64,000 nt of DNA from Coix lacryma-jobi var. lacryma-jobi (lineage: Eukaryota; Streptophyta; Magnoliopsida; Poales; Poaceae): contig CM019828.1 of the NCBI GenBank assembly GCA_009763385.1, positions 20,531,000 to 20,594,999 on the forward strand, in the 5' to 3' direction. The position numbers and the translations under genes are program-made. Positions 46,801-58,100 of this stretch are shown here, one piece after another. Below the pieces are notes generated by a model. The model saw only the letters and a program-made list of their open reading frames with translations. It was not told the DNA's origin and did not search any database. Every line of letters starts with the position of its first letter. Position 1 is the first letter of the stretch.

Positions 46801-48560
46801 ACATGTAGTTAATATTGCACATGAGGCAACCACACTGGGTTTTTTCTTATAAAATATATATAAGAGAGCCAGAAGAGGGTATAGTGAGCGCAGTACCAGG
46901 TAGAGTACCCTCTTCTTCTTCCACCTCGTGCATTTCCACATTGAGTCCGTGGTCAGTGCGGTGGCCGTGGTCTGGGTTTTGCTCTAGATTAATTAAGCAA
47001 AGTACAACTCATTACCAAACCATATATCTTTTGGGCATATGCATATAAATGTTCCCAAAGATGCATACGAACGCTGTCAGCCGTGCATAAAAAGAAAAAT
47101 AAGCTATGGACACCATATAGGAGGCTACAATAATCTTTGCATGAATAAACACAAATGCTCATTAAAACATGCCCAGCTATGCCTTTAGTCCCATAATAGA
47201 TGTTCGTATGGACTGACAACTAAACTTTTGATGCACCACAGCATGTAGTTAATATTTCACATGAGCAAAACACCCTGGATTTTTTCTTACAAAATATATA
47301 TAAGAGAGCAAGAAGAGGGTATAGTGAGCGCAGTACCAGGTAGAGTACCCTCTTCTTCTTCCACCTCGTGCATTTCCACATTGAGTGCGTGGTCAGTGCG
47401 GTGGCCGTGGTCCGGGTTTTGCTCTAGATTAGTTAAGCAAAATATAACTCATTACCAAACCAGATATCTTTTGGGCATATGCATATGAATGTTCCCAGGG
47501 ATACATATGAACGCTGTCAGCCGTGCATAAAAAGAAAAATAAGCTAAGGACACCATATAGGAGGCTACAATAATATTTGCATGAATAACGACAATATGCA
47601 TAAAAACATGCCCAACTATGCATTTAGTCCCACAATAGATGTTCGTATGGACTGACAACTAAACTTTTGATGCACCAACAGCATAAAAACATGTAGTTAA
47701 TATTACACATGAGCCAAACACACTGGATTTTTTCTTACAAAATATATATAAGAGAGCAAGAAGAGGGTATAGTGAGTGCAGTACCGGGTAGAGTGCAATC
47801 TTCTTCTACAACCTCGTGCATCTCCACATTGAGTCTGTGGTCAGTGTGGTGGCCGTGGTCTGGGTTTTGCTCTAGATTAGTTAAGCAAAGTACAACTCAT
47901 TACCAAACAAGATATCTTTTGGGCATATGCATATAAATGTTCCCAGGGATGCATATGAACGCAGTCAGCCGTGCATAAACAGAAAAAAAAGCTATGGACA
48001 CCAGTTAGGATGCTACAAATAATATTTGCATGAATCAACACAATATGCATAAAAACATGCCCAGCTATGCATTTAGTCCCACATTAGATGTTCGTATGGA
48101 TTGACAACTAAACTTTTGATGCACCAACAGCATAAAAACATGTAGTTAATATTGCACATGAGCCAAACACACTGGATTTTTTTATAAAAAATATATATAA
48201 GAGAGCAAGAAAAGGGTATAGTGAGCGTCGTACTAGGTAGAGTACCCTCTTCTTCTTCCACCTCATGCATTTCCACATTGAGTTTGTGGTCAGTGCGGTG
48301 GCCGTGGTCCGGGTTTTGCTCTAGATTAATTAAGCAAAGTACAACTCATTACCAAACCAGAAATTTTATTGGCATATGCATATAAATGTTCCAGTCACAA
48401 AAAAAAAGATATGTGTGGGAAAAAATTATCGTGAGCAATATACCAGTTTCAGTACCCTCTACTTCCTCCACCTCATGCACCTCCACATTGTGCTCCTGAT
48501 GAGACTGATGACCATGGTCTGGGTTTTGACCTGCATTAGTTAAGCAAACTATAACTCATT
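46801..48560 (-). repeat. Tandem array of about 445-bp units, each with one 87-nt exon
   Basis: Units start near 46801, 47241, 47691 and 48140, with a diverged fifth at 48391-48560. Each holds one exon: 46983-46897, 47423-47337, 47871-47785, 48320-48234, 48530-48444. All are exactly 87 nt, phase 1 at both ends, and encode a 29-residue acidic module beginning (E/G)QNPDHGH and containing VEEEEGTLP-like ends. Splicing all five keeps the frame. Confidence 0.9.
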
Positions 48561-50559
48561 CCCTAACCAAACAACAGTGTGGGCCATATGCATGCGAATG
48601 TTCATAGGAGTTCATATGCGCACTACCATAAATATATGCTAAGAAATGACCTACTATATGCATAAAAAACTGCCCATATGTTGCGCAATCAGCATAGAAA
48701 ACACAATAAAGGATGTATAAAAAATAGCAGAAAAGGGATGTGCATGAAACAAGCATATTGCAGATGTGCAAGTTCAGAAAGAATGTATAGAAAGTGACAT
48801 AAAGGATGTATAGCACAATGCATGTTTCTTTAGACATGGTTTGGTATCTGCTTCATTATCATCGTCCTCGTCATCCTCACCAACCCGCAATACCTCTTCA
48901 ATCATGTCGCCAAAGGTAACAGCCATGTTATGCTGGGTTTTCACGATACTGCTAATTGCGGCCTGGATTGTCTGGCACTGCCTATCAACATCATCGTCAT
49001 ATGCATTGCAAATGGCCTGAAAATGAAGCCGAGTGCTCCCTCTCAATCCTGATATCTTGGCAGCAAGCACCTTAGATAGCTTAGGGACATAGATGCTCCC
49101 CAGATCCATGTGCAGCCAGGTAGCAGGTCTGGGTTGGCGGACAAAACTGCAGCAAATATACAAAAGTCCAAAAATGACAGTAGATACATCCAGGTTAGAC
49201 AACAGCAAAACACTCACAAAAATGGATCTGTATAGAAACACATACATTTAGCTTTCCATAACAGGCGATAGCCTGACCCGCGTGGACGACATCTGCCCTA
49301 CTCAGATCGGAAACCATTTGGCTGGTAAAGATGCCAAGACGGGGGGTCTGGAACCTATCCTCAGGCGCGGCAGGATGGTCAAGCCAGTCCAAGTAGTAAA
49401 GCTGCAAATCAATGCATAGAAATGTAAAAACGATGAAGCGGCTAAGCCAATAGTGGAGTGCATAAAAACAGCATGTAGGATTGAGTATGAAGTAAAAACT
49501 GAAAATGGATTTGACTCGTACCATTATGACAGTGCTGCACTCCAGTATCGTGTATGCAGTTTGTTGTTAATCGATCTTCTCATGCCATGTTTTCACCGCA
49601 TGGCATAGATCTAAGTAGATCATGTGGCACCAATCAATGTCATCAAAACCAGAAATGTCCATAGTTTTCCCGATCTCAGAATTGTTGATTGGCCAGCTGG
49701 CTGAACAAAAAAAATAACCTACTGAATAGGACTAGAAAGAAGCACCGTTTTGTCAGGTCATCAGTGCCACCCTTTTTTATTCTCTCTATGCATTTGTCGA
49801 CTGTTAGATCCTTGGCGCTGCCGACGTTGAGCTCCTTGCGCAAGTTTTTTGCTTCAATTACCTTATCCAACCATGTTGCATTATCTGACAATGATTTGCC
49901 TTTGTTGGGCACACCAAGGATATGGTGCACAACTTCCTTAGTAATTTTTAACTCCTTCCCCATCCCAACTTTCAGGACCATGGTCTCAGGGTCAATATGG
50001 TCATATAACCACTTGAGCAAAGAAGGTGGCCCAGTGCTCCTCAGCTTAATGTCCTGCAGGCTGGACATGTTGTTACCATGTACAAAAACCCTCAATTGGT
50101 CTTCGTTCAAATGAGAAATCATGTCAGCCACTTCATCTGGGGCACAGCGGATATTCCATCTTGGAGCCTGCATCGAAAAAACATATACATTGCATAAATA
50201 ACACATGTTGAAAAGCCGTGTGTTACTCACAAACTAGTGAATGTAGGAAAAACCGCATGAAGCATGAGTAAAAACTTCTCATATCTGACAATGTAAGCAT
50301 GCAACATCACAGTAAATAGACTTACTAGTGCTGCCAATTTTGTCGTCTTTGCCGCCCATCTCGCCTTACTTGCTGGTTTGGAGGTTTGGGCTTGCATCTA
50401 CATTCAATGAAATGGACAACGTATTATCGAAGTATCAAAAGTGTGAGTCATCTTTCTTTAATACACTATCAAGGCATATACATCAAAAACAATTAAAACA
50501 AGCAGCAATATGAACAGTTAGTAGAACAATTAGGATGTTATGAAATTCTAGGGACGAAT

Positions 50560-51190
50560 ACATGCATGTACTTATTGGATGCATAAAAATGTGCGAAAGC
50601 AATGCATAAAAAGACATCAACAAAAACGTGTTAGATTACAAAGCATATATCTGATGACACACACAACAAATAAATGGTTTTGCACTATGTCCTGAGAAAA
50701 AATGTATACCTAACCTAACTGTTGCAGCCAGTACTTTTCCGATAACCTTGTAATATACATGAAAAAGGGACACACTTGTGATTTAAAAATAGTTTGCATG
50801 CATAGAAAATCATGAGACAAATATATGCATGTACTTATTGCATGAATATAAATGTGCCAAGCAAAATGCGTAAAAAGATATTAGGAACAAAGTGTTAAAT
50901 TACAAGCATATATCTAATGACACACCCAAACAAGCAATGGTTTTGCACTATGTCCTGAGAAACATGTATACCTAACCTAACAGATACAGCCAATACTTTT
51001 TCAATAGCCTTAACTTATACATGAAAAAGGAACATGCTTGTGATTTAAAACAGTTTGTATGCATAAAAAATCATGGGACGAATGTATGCATAAACTTATT
51101 GGATGTATAAAAATGTAATCAACAATACATAAAAACTATTAACAACACCGTGTTGAATTACAAGCATATATCAGATAACATATTATAGAA
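50560..51190. repeat. Intronic tandem repeat in the Ulp1 gene, about 264-bp period, 2.5 copies
   Basis: ATTACAAGCATATATC recurs near 50635, 50899 and 51159, and ACTATGTCCTGAGAAA near 50683 and 50947. Confidence 0.8.
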
Positions 51191-51999
51191 CCCAAGGCTC
51201 AACTTACACATGTCAAAAAACAGCGTGACATATAAAAAAACATTTTTAGCACAGAAAAAATTCAAACTGAATATAGTAACTTACAGCATCATCCAACTTC
51301 CTCTTCCCCAGGCCTGGTGATGAAGCCACCTGCAACCCAAAAAAACAAAACACATGCCTTATATTAAAAACAAACAATGAACGTGTAGTAGGGGTGGGCT
51401 GGGGGGGAGGGGGGACAGGGATAACAGTTTTTATGCACAAATCTAAAAAGTTTCTATACCTTGAAAGTGACTCCACGCTTGCCAGTGGCTGCAGCTTCCT
51501 TGCATTCCTCATCGCGTTTGACCGAACCTCGGGTCCGTGGTACAGCACTGTCCGGGGGTGGTCGCCGGGGAGTTAAAGCAGGCCGAAACGAAGCAAGGAC
51601 GAAATCGTCGTCGTCGTTCGAGCTCGACCCATCCTCTGGTGGACGCTTGCTCGAACGGACAACAGTTCTTTTCTACTTGGTGAAGACTTGGGCTTTCAAG
51701 CGACCGCCTGCCGTAGCGTGGCCGTGGACAACCTTGTTCCCGCCAGCCTGCCCGGTAACTTGAACGGACGGAGCAGTGTCGCTGCCTTCGACGGTTCCGC
51801 CAGTGGCCGGTGCGCCGCTGCCGCTGCCACCTTCACTGTCGTCGTGGTTACCACCACTGTCCTCCCCCCGCGAAATGGAGCGGGGGCCGCCGCCGCCGTT
51901 GCCACCCCCGGCATCACACCCAGTGGACCCAGCACCGGCATCACCGCTAGAATGGTCACCATCACCGGCGTTGTGCTCGTGCTCACCCATGGCAGATCT

Positions 52000-53279
52000 G
52001 CTAGCGAAATGGAACGACGGAATTGGAAAAGACACTGTTTTTTGAGAGGCATAGAAACCAAATCGAGCAAAAATCGACAAAATTAGTCATAGAGTCTCAC
52101 CACTGAATGCTATGTGTCAAAATCTAATCCCCCCTACCGCCTTGTGTCCGCTTTGTCTGCCGCCTTGGGTCCGCCCTGACTGCGGCTCCGGCGGTTGTCT
52201 GAAGCGGGGGGAGTGGGGTTTGGGGGGGAAGGAGAGTCCACTTTGTCTGCGGGTAGGGCGGTTGTCTGAAGAGGGGGGAGTGCGGTTTGGGGAAAAAGGA
52301 GCGGTCAACAGTCTACGGTGACGTTTTGGTAAAAAATGGTGCTTTTTGTTTTTTTCTTCAGTGGTTAAAAAGAGAGTGCGTTATGGTTTATTTGAAAAGC
52401 CGCGCATAAAAACTCATTCAATATCGTATAGAAACTACCGCGTCGAGGTATTGAAATATAGCTTCCATAAAAACGTGTACATTTTAGCATAGAAACCCAA
52501 TTGTGCCAAAAATTTCTATATATTTTAGGAATGGACGATTCTCTGCACCAGGACACTCCAGAAAGATTCTCTGCGCAATAATACTCGAGTAAGATTCTCT
52601 GCGCCAGAACGCTCGAGTAGAGGACGAGAGCATATAGGTGTATAATTATTAGAAAAACAATTAATAAAAATTAGCTCTAACAACATATATAAACATAGTG
52701 TTTTATGCTTCCCTCTAGGGCGTGTATAACTAGTAGAAGAGCAATGCATATAAAACAGCTCTATACATGCGTAGGAACATATGATTGCACGTATTAAAAA
52801 GTTATTATTCCATAACATCGACAAACACTAATGACACCCACGTAGAGCATAAAAAGCATTAGGACAAACACATGAATTTCACAGCTCGAGAAAAAATATA
52901 TACTTAGCCTAATGTATAGAAACTAATAGCTCGATGTATAGAAATCTATATTTTTACTGTAAAATTTGAAATTTGAATCCTATTGCCAAAGAGATTCTAT
53001 CATTCTTGCAGACTCTTCCGACGCATAGAATGTTGAAGCCGAGAGCATAGAAATAACATAAAAATGCATATATCTCCAGCATCACTTTTTACATCGTGCA
53101 TAGAAATCTAGGAAGCTCAGCATAGAAATCACAAACATTTCTGAAATGACAGTTTCAACAATGCATAAAAACCTATGGTTGCAAGCATAAAAAAACAATT
53201 TTTCTCAACATATTTGCAGTTACAATTTTCGCTATGCATAAAGGCCTATGCTTCGAAGCATAAAAACTATCCGGAGGAG
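52000..53279. other. 5' flank of the Ulp1 gene, MULE backbone
   Basis: 52149-52305 is a tandem duplication (GGCGGTTGTCTGAAG followed by GGGGGGAGTG). 52310-53270 is AT-rich and dense in GCATAGAAA and GCATAAAA words. No gene was recognised and no terminal inverted repeat was found. Confidence 0.55.
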
Positions 53280-54243
53280 GAGCGAGGGGGATGGAGCCGT
53301 GATGCTGCTGGCCGAGGTCGAGTTACGTCGCTGCTGGCAAGTCCGCACACCGTTGCTTCGGGATACTAGGTCCCGTGTCGTCGCTGCCGGGATGCAGGGG
53401 TGCCCGCAGCGCCGCCGGATCCACGAGAGGGGCGGAGTCGCGACGTCGTAGGACGAGCGGCCGCCGGGCCGCGGCCGCAGAGCAGCGGCGCGCATGCCGC
53501 AGTTTCGCGCGCATGCCGACGAAGGGCTGTGCACGATCCTGCTGGCCGACGAAGGGTCCAGCGCCGCCGCCCGTTGCAGATCCACATCGGGGGAGGGAAA
53601 GGGGCCACGCCGCCAGGCGCGGGGCGAGCACACCCCGCCGGGGGGAGGGGGGTGGCGCAGACAGGGGCCACCGCCATCCGGTGCTGGTGGTGAAAGGGGC
53701 GTCGGCCGAGAAGGGCGCGGAGCCGCCGCGCCGGCGCCAGACGAGGAGGGGCTGTGCGCCACCGCCGGTTGAGGAGGGGCCGCAGGCAGGCCGCCGCCGC
53801 CGGGGCCACGCGGGGAGGCGGGGGCGACATGCGGATCCGCCAGTCGAGGAGGGCCGCTGGCCGCCGGTCAAGGAGGCGCGGGTCGAGGAGGGTCGCCGGC
53901 AGGACGCCGCCGCTTGTACCTCTGGATCCGCCGGGGCCGTGCAGGCTCTAGGGGGCCGAGCCACGTCGGCGCCCCGCTCCATAGGTCGAGCCGCGCGCCA
54001 CAGAAGCAGTGCAGGGCGGCGGAGCACGCCACCGGCCGGGGGAGGGGCAGAGCCCGTGGCGCCGCCGGCTGGGAGGGTCGGTACCGCGCCGCCGCGAGTG
54101 GACGAAAGTACGCGGCCGCTCGCTGTCGCGTGGGGCGCAGCGGGAGGGTGGGGGCGGCGCACGGCGCGGAGCCTCGCAGGGGCGTGGGCCGGGGCGGCTG
54201 GCCGCCGACGCGCAGGGGTTGGGGTTGGGGTTGGGGGTGGGGG
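53280..54243 (-). other. GC-rich promoter-proximal block, no assignable protein
   Basis: About 1 kb of very GC-rich DNA, open in several frames at once (longest 295 codons plus, 279 codons minus), which is a base-composition effect. A minus-strand TATA box follows at 54274-54280, so it may be the 5' part of a leftward transcript. No domain was recognised. Confidence 0.4.
54214..54243 (+). other. G-quadruplex-type G-run array
   Basis: Four to five runs of GGGG separated by TT or T on the plus strand, about 35 bp from the TATA box and inside the putative minus-strand leader. Confidence 0.7.
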
Positions 54244-54273
54244 GCTGCTGGGGTTTGGCTAGGGTTTGTGGGG

Positions 54274-54280
54274 TTATATA
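54274..54280 (-). promoter_or_regulatory. TATA box upstream of the GC-rich block
   Basis: TATATAA on the minus strand, followed by CCCCACAAACCCTAGCC, a typical grass leader. Confidence 0.5.
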
Positions 54281-54391
54281 AGGCCCAAAAAGGTGGGCCT
54301 GATAGGCTATCGGGTAGGTGGCCTGGTGGAACTAGATAGATACAGTTTAGGTCAGAGCTTCCACTAGATTATTGAAAGCTCAGGGCTCCTA

Positions 54392-54415
54392 ATATATATA
54401 TATATATATATATAT
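54392..54415. repeat. (AT)12 microsatellite
   Basis: Uninterrupted alternating A/T. It marks the border region between the GC-rich block and the DNA downstream of the G-gamma gene. Confidence 0.95.
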
Positions 54416-55164
54416 GATGGTGTAATTAGTTTTATAGACCAAACACCACAGAGTCACGTTTTTCAGCCTACTCTCCGTTCTAGGTCCTCACTGAAATTCG
54501 ATCGGTTGATAGATCCATCTGGTGAGTTCTGACGCCACACATCAACTCACTCAACTGGTGGTTCTTGGCCTCCTGTGGCCTGTGAAGCTGACTCCCTACC
54601 TCGACGAAGCTCAATCCGTGATTCTTTTCCTCTTGTAGCGTGTGACACTCGCCCTCACCTCACGTCGGCCTCCTCATTTTTCTCTAGGCTAGACTCCAGT
54701 GAGCCCCGGCCTAGTCCCAAACTTTATCCTACAGGTTTTTTTTTAGCCGGAGATGAAGAGGATATGCTGAAAAGATAGAAAGAAATTCACAGATACTTTC
54801 CAGTAAAATGCTCGGGTACGACGATTCCCTGCAGCTACGCTGCAAATAACTACGATTCACTGTAGCAAATACCTGAAACAGCTGCAGGCCAGGAAGCTCA
54901 AACGAGGAGGCTGGTGGCCGGAAGGCTACCATCGTAACTGACTACCATATCGGATAGACGCAGTATTCTTTTTTAAAAAAGTTCAGTCTGTAATTTTATC
55001 TCAACATCTGGCGACTGGCGTCCAAGTTAATTCGTGAGTCGTGACAGTGAATATCATACACTAGCGAAGTTCCATCCGAATCAAGCGCCAAATCATCCAG
55101 CACAGGAAAGAAGAGTAGCAGCCACACTATCTTCTGCTGCTGCTACTACTACTAATATTCTAAT
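54416..55164. other. 3' flank of the G-gamma gene
   Basis: No gene recognised. The part nearest 55164 should hold the 3' UTR of the gene (minus), including the CTACTACTACTA-type run at 55137-55155. Confidence 0.5.
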
Positions 55165-58100
55165 CTAGCATAAGCACCCACCAGCACAGCAGGGATTACT
55201 ACCACAGGACGGGCAGGGGCATCCTCCTCTGCACCTGGGGCAGGAGCACGCGCAGCCGCAGGAGCACTCCGGGCACGACGGCGCCGCCGGGGCACCGAGG
55301 CACCAGCCACGGCAGCACGCTCCCGTGCCGGTGCTGGTGCCGCGGCAGGACGACCCCCCCTCGCAGCACGACGACTGGCACTTGCAGCAGGAAGGCCGCA
55401 TCCCGCTGCAGCACGACGACAGGCAGCCGAGACACCGGTTGCGGGCGCCGAGGCAGCCGGCCGAGCACCCCGCACAGGAGGAGCAGCCGGGGCAGCAGCA
55501 GCTGCAGCATGGGGGACATGAGCAGGAGGAGCACGGGCAGTCTGCGCAGCTGCAACCACTGCTAGGACAGCAGCTGCTGCACTGGCACTGGGGTCGGCAA
55601 TGGCCGCCGCCGCAGCCTGGCGGCTTGCAGCTGCAGCTGGGAAGGCTGCAGGTGCAGCAGCCGGGGCTGCAGCCGCAGCTGCTGCTGCACGATGGGGCCT
55701 TTGGACAGCTGCAGGTCGGCGGAGTACAGCACTGCGTGTCGCGGCAGGTGCAGCAAGAGCAGCTCAAGCAGCTTGGCGCTTTGGGCTTCGGCAAGCAGTG
55801 GCACCAGCAGCACAGGCATGAAAAGCATGCGCGCAATTTTGATCTGCACAAGATTTCGGTTTTCATGAATTTTGATCCGCAATGTTAACATTTCCAGCTC
55901 TGCGAAGGCTGCAAAAATGTTTCAAAGCCATCACCACTAGAACAGACGTTGGACAGCTTTACTTTTTTCGACATATCTCAGGAGTCACTTTGCCAGTGTT
56001 ATGTACGTCTATGTGCTTGATGCTTCTAAATTCTTTTGCTACTCTAAAACTACAAATTTCTACTATCAGCATTGTAACAAAAAAAGGTCAAGAGAATGGA
56101 AATACAGTCCTTTTAAACGTAGCATCAAACTGCTACACCCCTATTGTATTGGTTTGTGGTGCTACTTCAACTGATTTTTTTTTTATAGAGGAAGCATTTT
56201 ATCAACTCAATTGATGGAGTGTTTACTGTTTGTTTGTCTTATCACTTTATCAGCCGTACTTTAGCTTATTCTCTCTCACATAATCCGTACTATTGAAGTT
56301 GACGAAATCAGCCGTAAAAACGACCAGCTGAACAAACAATTAAAAAACTTGAATATTCCTGCCTGACCATGTATTCTAAACAGTTTCTAGGGAGTAGGGA
56401 TAAATGAATTACCTGATCCACCGGGAGAAGCTGCAAGATCCATGTTTCCTTTTGCTTCTGCAAGCAGCAAAGTCAGCAAAAAAGAAAAAGAAAAAAACAC
56501 TGATAAGGGGAATCAACGCATGGTTCTGCTGGCACGAGATAATCAAGTTAAGAATTCATACACCGGTATCATTGGATCGGTCTTTGCACTGACAAACTCG
56601 TTGACACTGTCAAGAATTATTGGGAAACATTAGCAACTTGGTGTTCAAAACATCCGTAATCAAAGATACACACAAGTATAATACTTTGCTGAATACCTTT
56701 TTTTCCAAAAAAAAAAAAAGAATTGACACATCACCTACCTATTGTACTACCAATATGTTAATTTTTCGAAAACACTACTCCCACATCCCAAATTAAATGT
56801 TGTTTTTGGTTTTCGTGCCATAAGTTTAACTTCATTTGTAAAAAATATATGTAATTTTATATCTCTAAATAAATTTGTTAAAAAATTAGATTCAAAAGAT
56901 CTTTCTGATGATACTAAAATGTATCATAAATATAAATTTTTTTAAAAAATATATTTAGTCAAAGTTATTTCTCGAGAAGCGAAAATAATAGTTACTTTGG
57001 GATGGAGAGACTAGAGAGTACTCCATTTTAAATCATAAATCACTTTGACTTTTTTTGATATATCTATTTTATTATGTATCTAGATCTAACATATGTTTAT
57101 ATGCATAGCAAAATAGATATACCAGAAAAAGTCAAATAATTTGGAATGGAGGGAGTAGCATTTATCTTGCAACCTCAAATAGGAATATAAATGGAATCTG
57201 AGCTATGTGTGAACAGTCCAAATGTGGAGCATCGGACAACCAGGACAAAATATAATTATTATGCAAAGCAAACGTTCAAGAAAACAACAGTATACTTGTC
57301 GCTGTTCTGTTCATGTGAGTCTGTTCTCTTTCAAGGGGAATGTGTGGGGTCAAAGGAATATCAAGTCACAGATGAAGAAGATATACATTTTTTTCTATTT
57401 TCTTGTTGTGACAAATGAAGTGGTAAATGCCAGAGCATCACCACTATAACTGCACATTTAGTAATATATCAAGAACAATAGTTCTAAAATGAAATAGCAG
57501 AAAACAACACTGCTCCCTCCGTCCCTGAACAAGTGTCGTTCTCGCTTCCCGAGAAAAAGGTACCAGCAATTATATATTAAAAAATATTAATATTTATACT
57601 AAGTAATTAGTATCATCGGAAAGATCTTTACATCTAGTTTTTTAACAAAATTATTTGGAGATATAAATATTGCACATATTTTCTACAAATTGAGTCAAAC
57701 ACGTGGCACGCACACCAACAGCGACACTTATTTAGGGACGGAGGGAGTAGCTGTTATATACTCCCTCCGTCTCAAAAAAAAAAAGAGTCGCTATGGGATG
57801 CGTGCTGGTGAAACTTTCTCAACTTTGACTGAATTTATACAAAATATGTGCAATATTTTTATCTCCAAATAATTATATTATAAAAGTACATTCAAAGATC
57901 TATCCAATGATACTAATTATGTAACATAAATATTAATACTTTATTTTATATATTTGGTCAAAGTTGATATCTATTGACTTTTTGGGAAACGAGAATGACT
58001 CTTTTTTAGGGACGGAGGGAGTATATTTTTTTTATTAAAACAGTAGCCTTGACTTGAGCATGAAAACAGCATGAACACGAAGAAGCATACACTGGACACT

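Larger units (their letters stand above)
43856..51990 (-). pseudogene. Ulp1-like (peptidase C48) gene of the MULE, about 18 exons, inactivated
   Basis: Exons by open frame and GT-AG sites: 51990-51460, 51329-51285, 50397-50326, 50167 to about 49700, about 49690-49522, 49401-49245, 49146-48836, five repeats of 87 nt, 46788-46621, 46161-45974, 45179-45030, 44835-44649, 44444-44322, 44217 to about 43856. The last exons are the catalytic domain: His in GHFSVYI, Asp in VDILDP, and Gln and Cys in KQKLGSNDCGFH, so the triad is complete. Family role: SUMO or ubiquitin-like protein cleavage. N-terminal parts are Gly/Asp-rich. A middle domain (DPETMVLKVG, HHILGVPNKGK) is typical of plant transposon ULP-like proteins. 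Defects: TAG 51675-51673, frameshift near 49705, TAA near 49567, TAG 46738-46736. Confidence 0.82.
5860..53280. mobile_element. Probable giant nested MULE with FAR1-type transposase and Ulp1-like gene (boundaries approximate)
   Basis: A FAR1/MULE/SWIM transposase gene (7598-18804, plus) faces a Ulp1-like cysteine-protease gene (51990-43856, minus). MULEs that carry a ULP1-like gene are known (Arabidopsis KAONASHI, melon CUMULE). Introns and spacers of both genes share the same AT-rich character and a high density of TGCATAAAA-type words. When the dated insertions (11972-15652, 15906-17357, 19067-34585, 39044-42362, 42444-43765) are removed, the rest reads as one backbone. Terminal inverted repeats and the 9-bp target duplication were not found. 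The left end may lie beyond element 1, outside the window. That this is one element, not two neighbouring ones, is an inference. Confidence 0.6.

Noticed and set aside
53323..54262. 279-codon minus and 295-codon plus frames
   Set aside because: Overlapping frames on both strands with low-complexity Arg/Gly/Pro/Ala content in very GC-rich DNA; no conserved domain.
55152..55888. Ala-rich and Gln-rich frames overlapping the Cys-rich exon
   Set aside because: They are other frames of the TGC-rich repeat coding for the G-gamma tail; the Cys frame continues in phase into the GGL exons.
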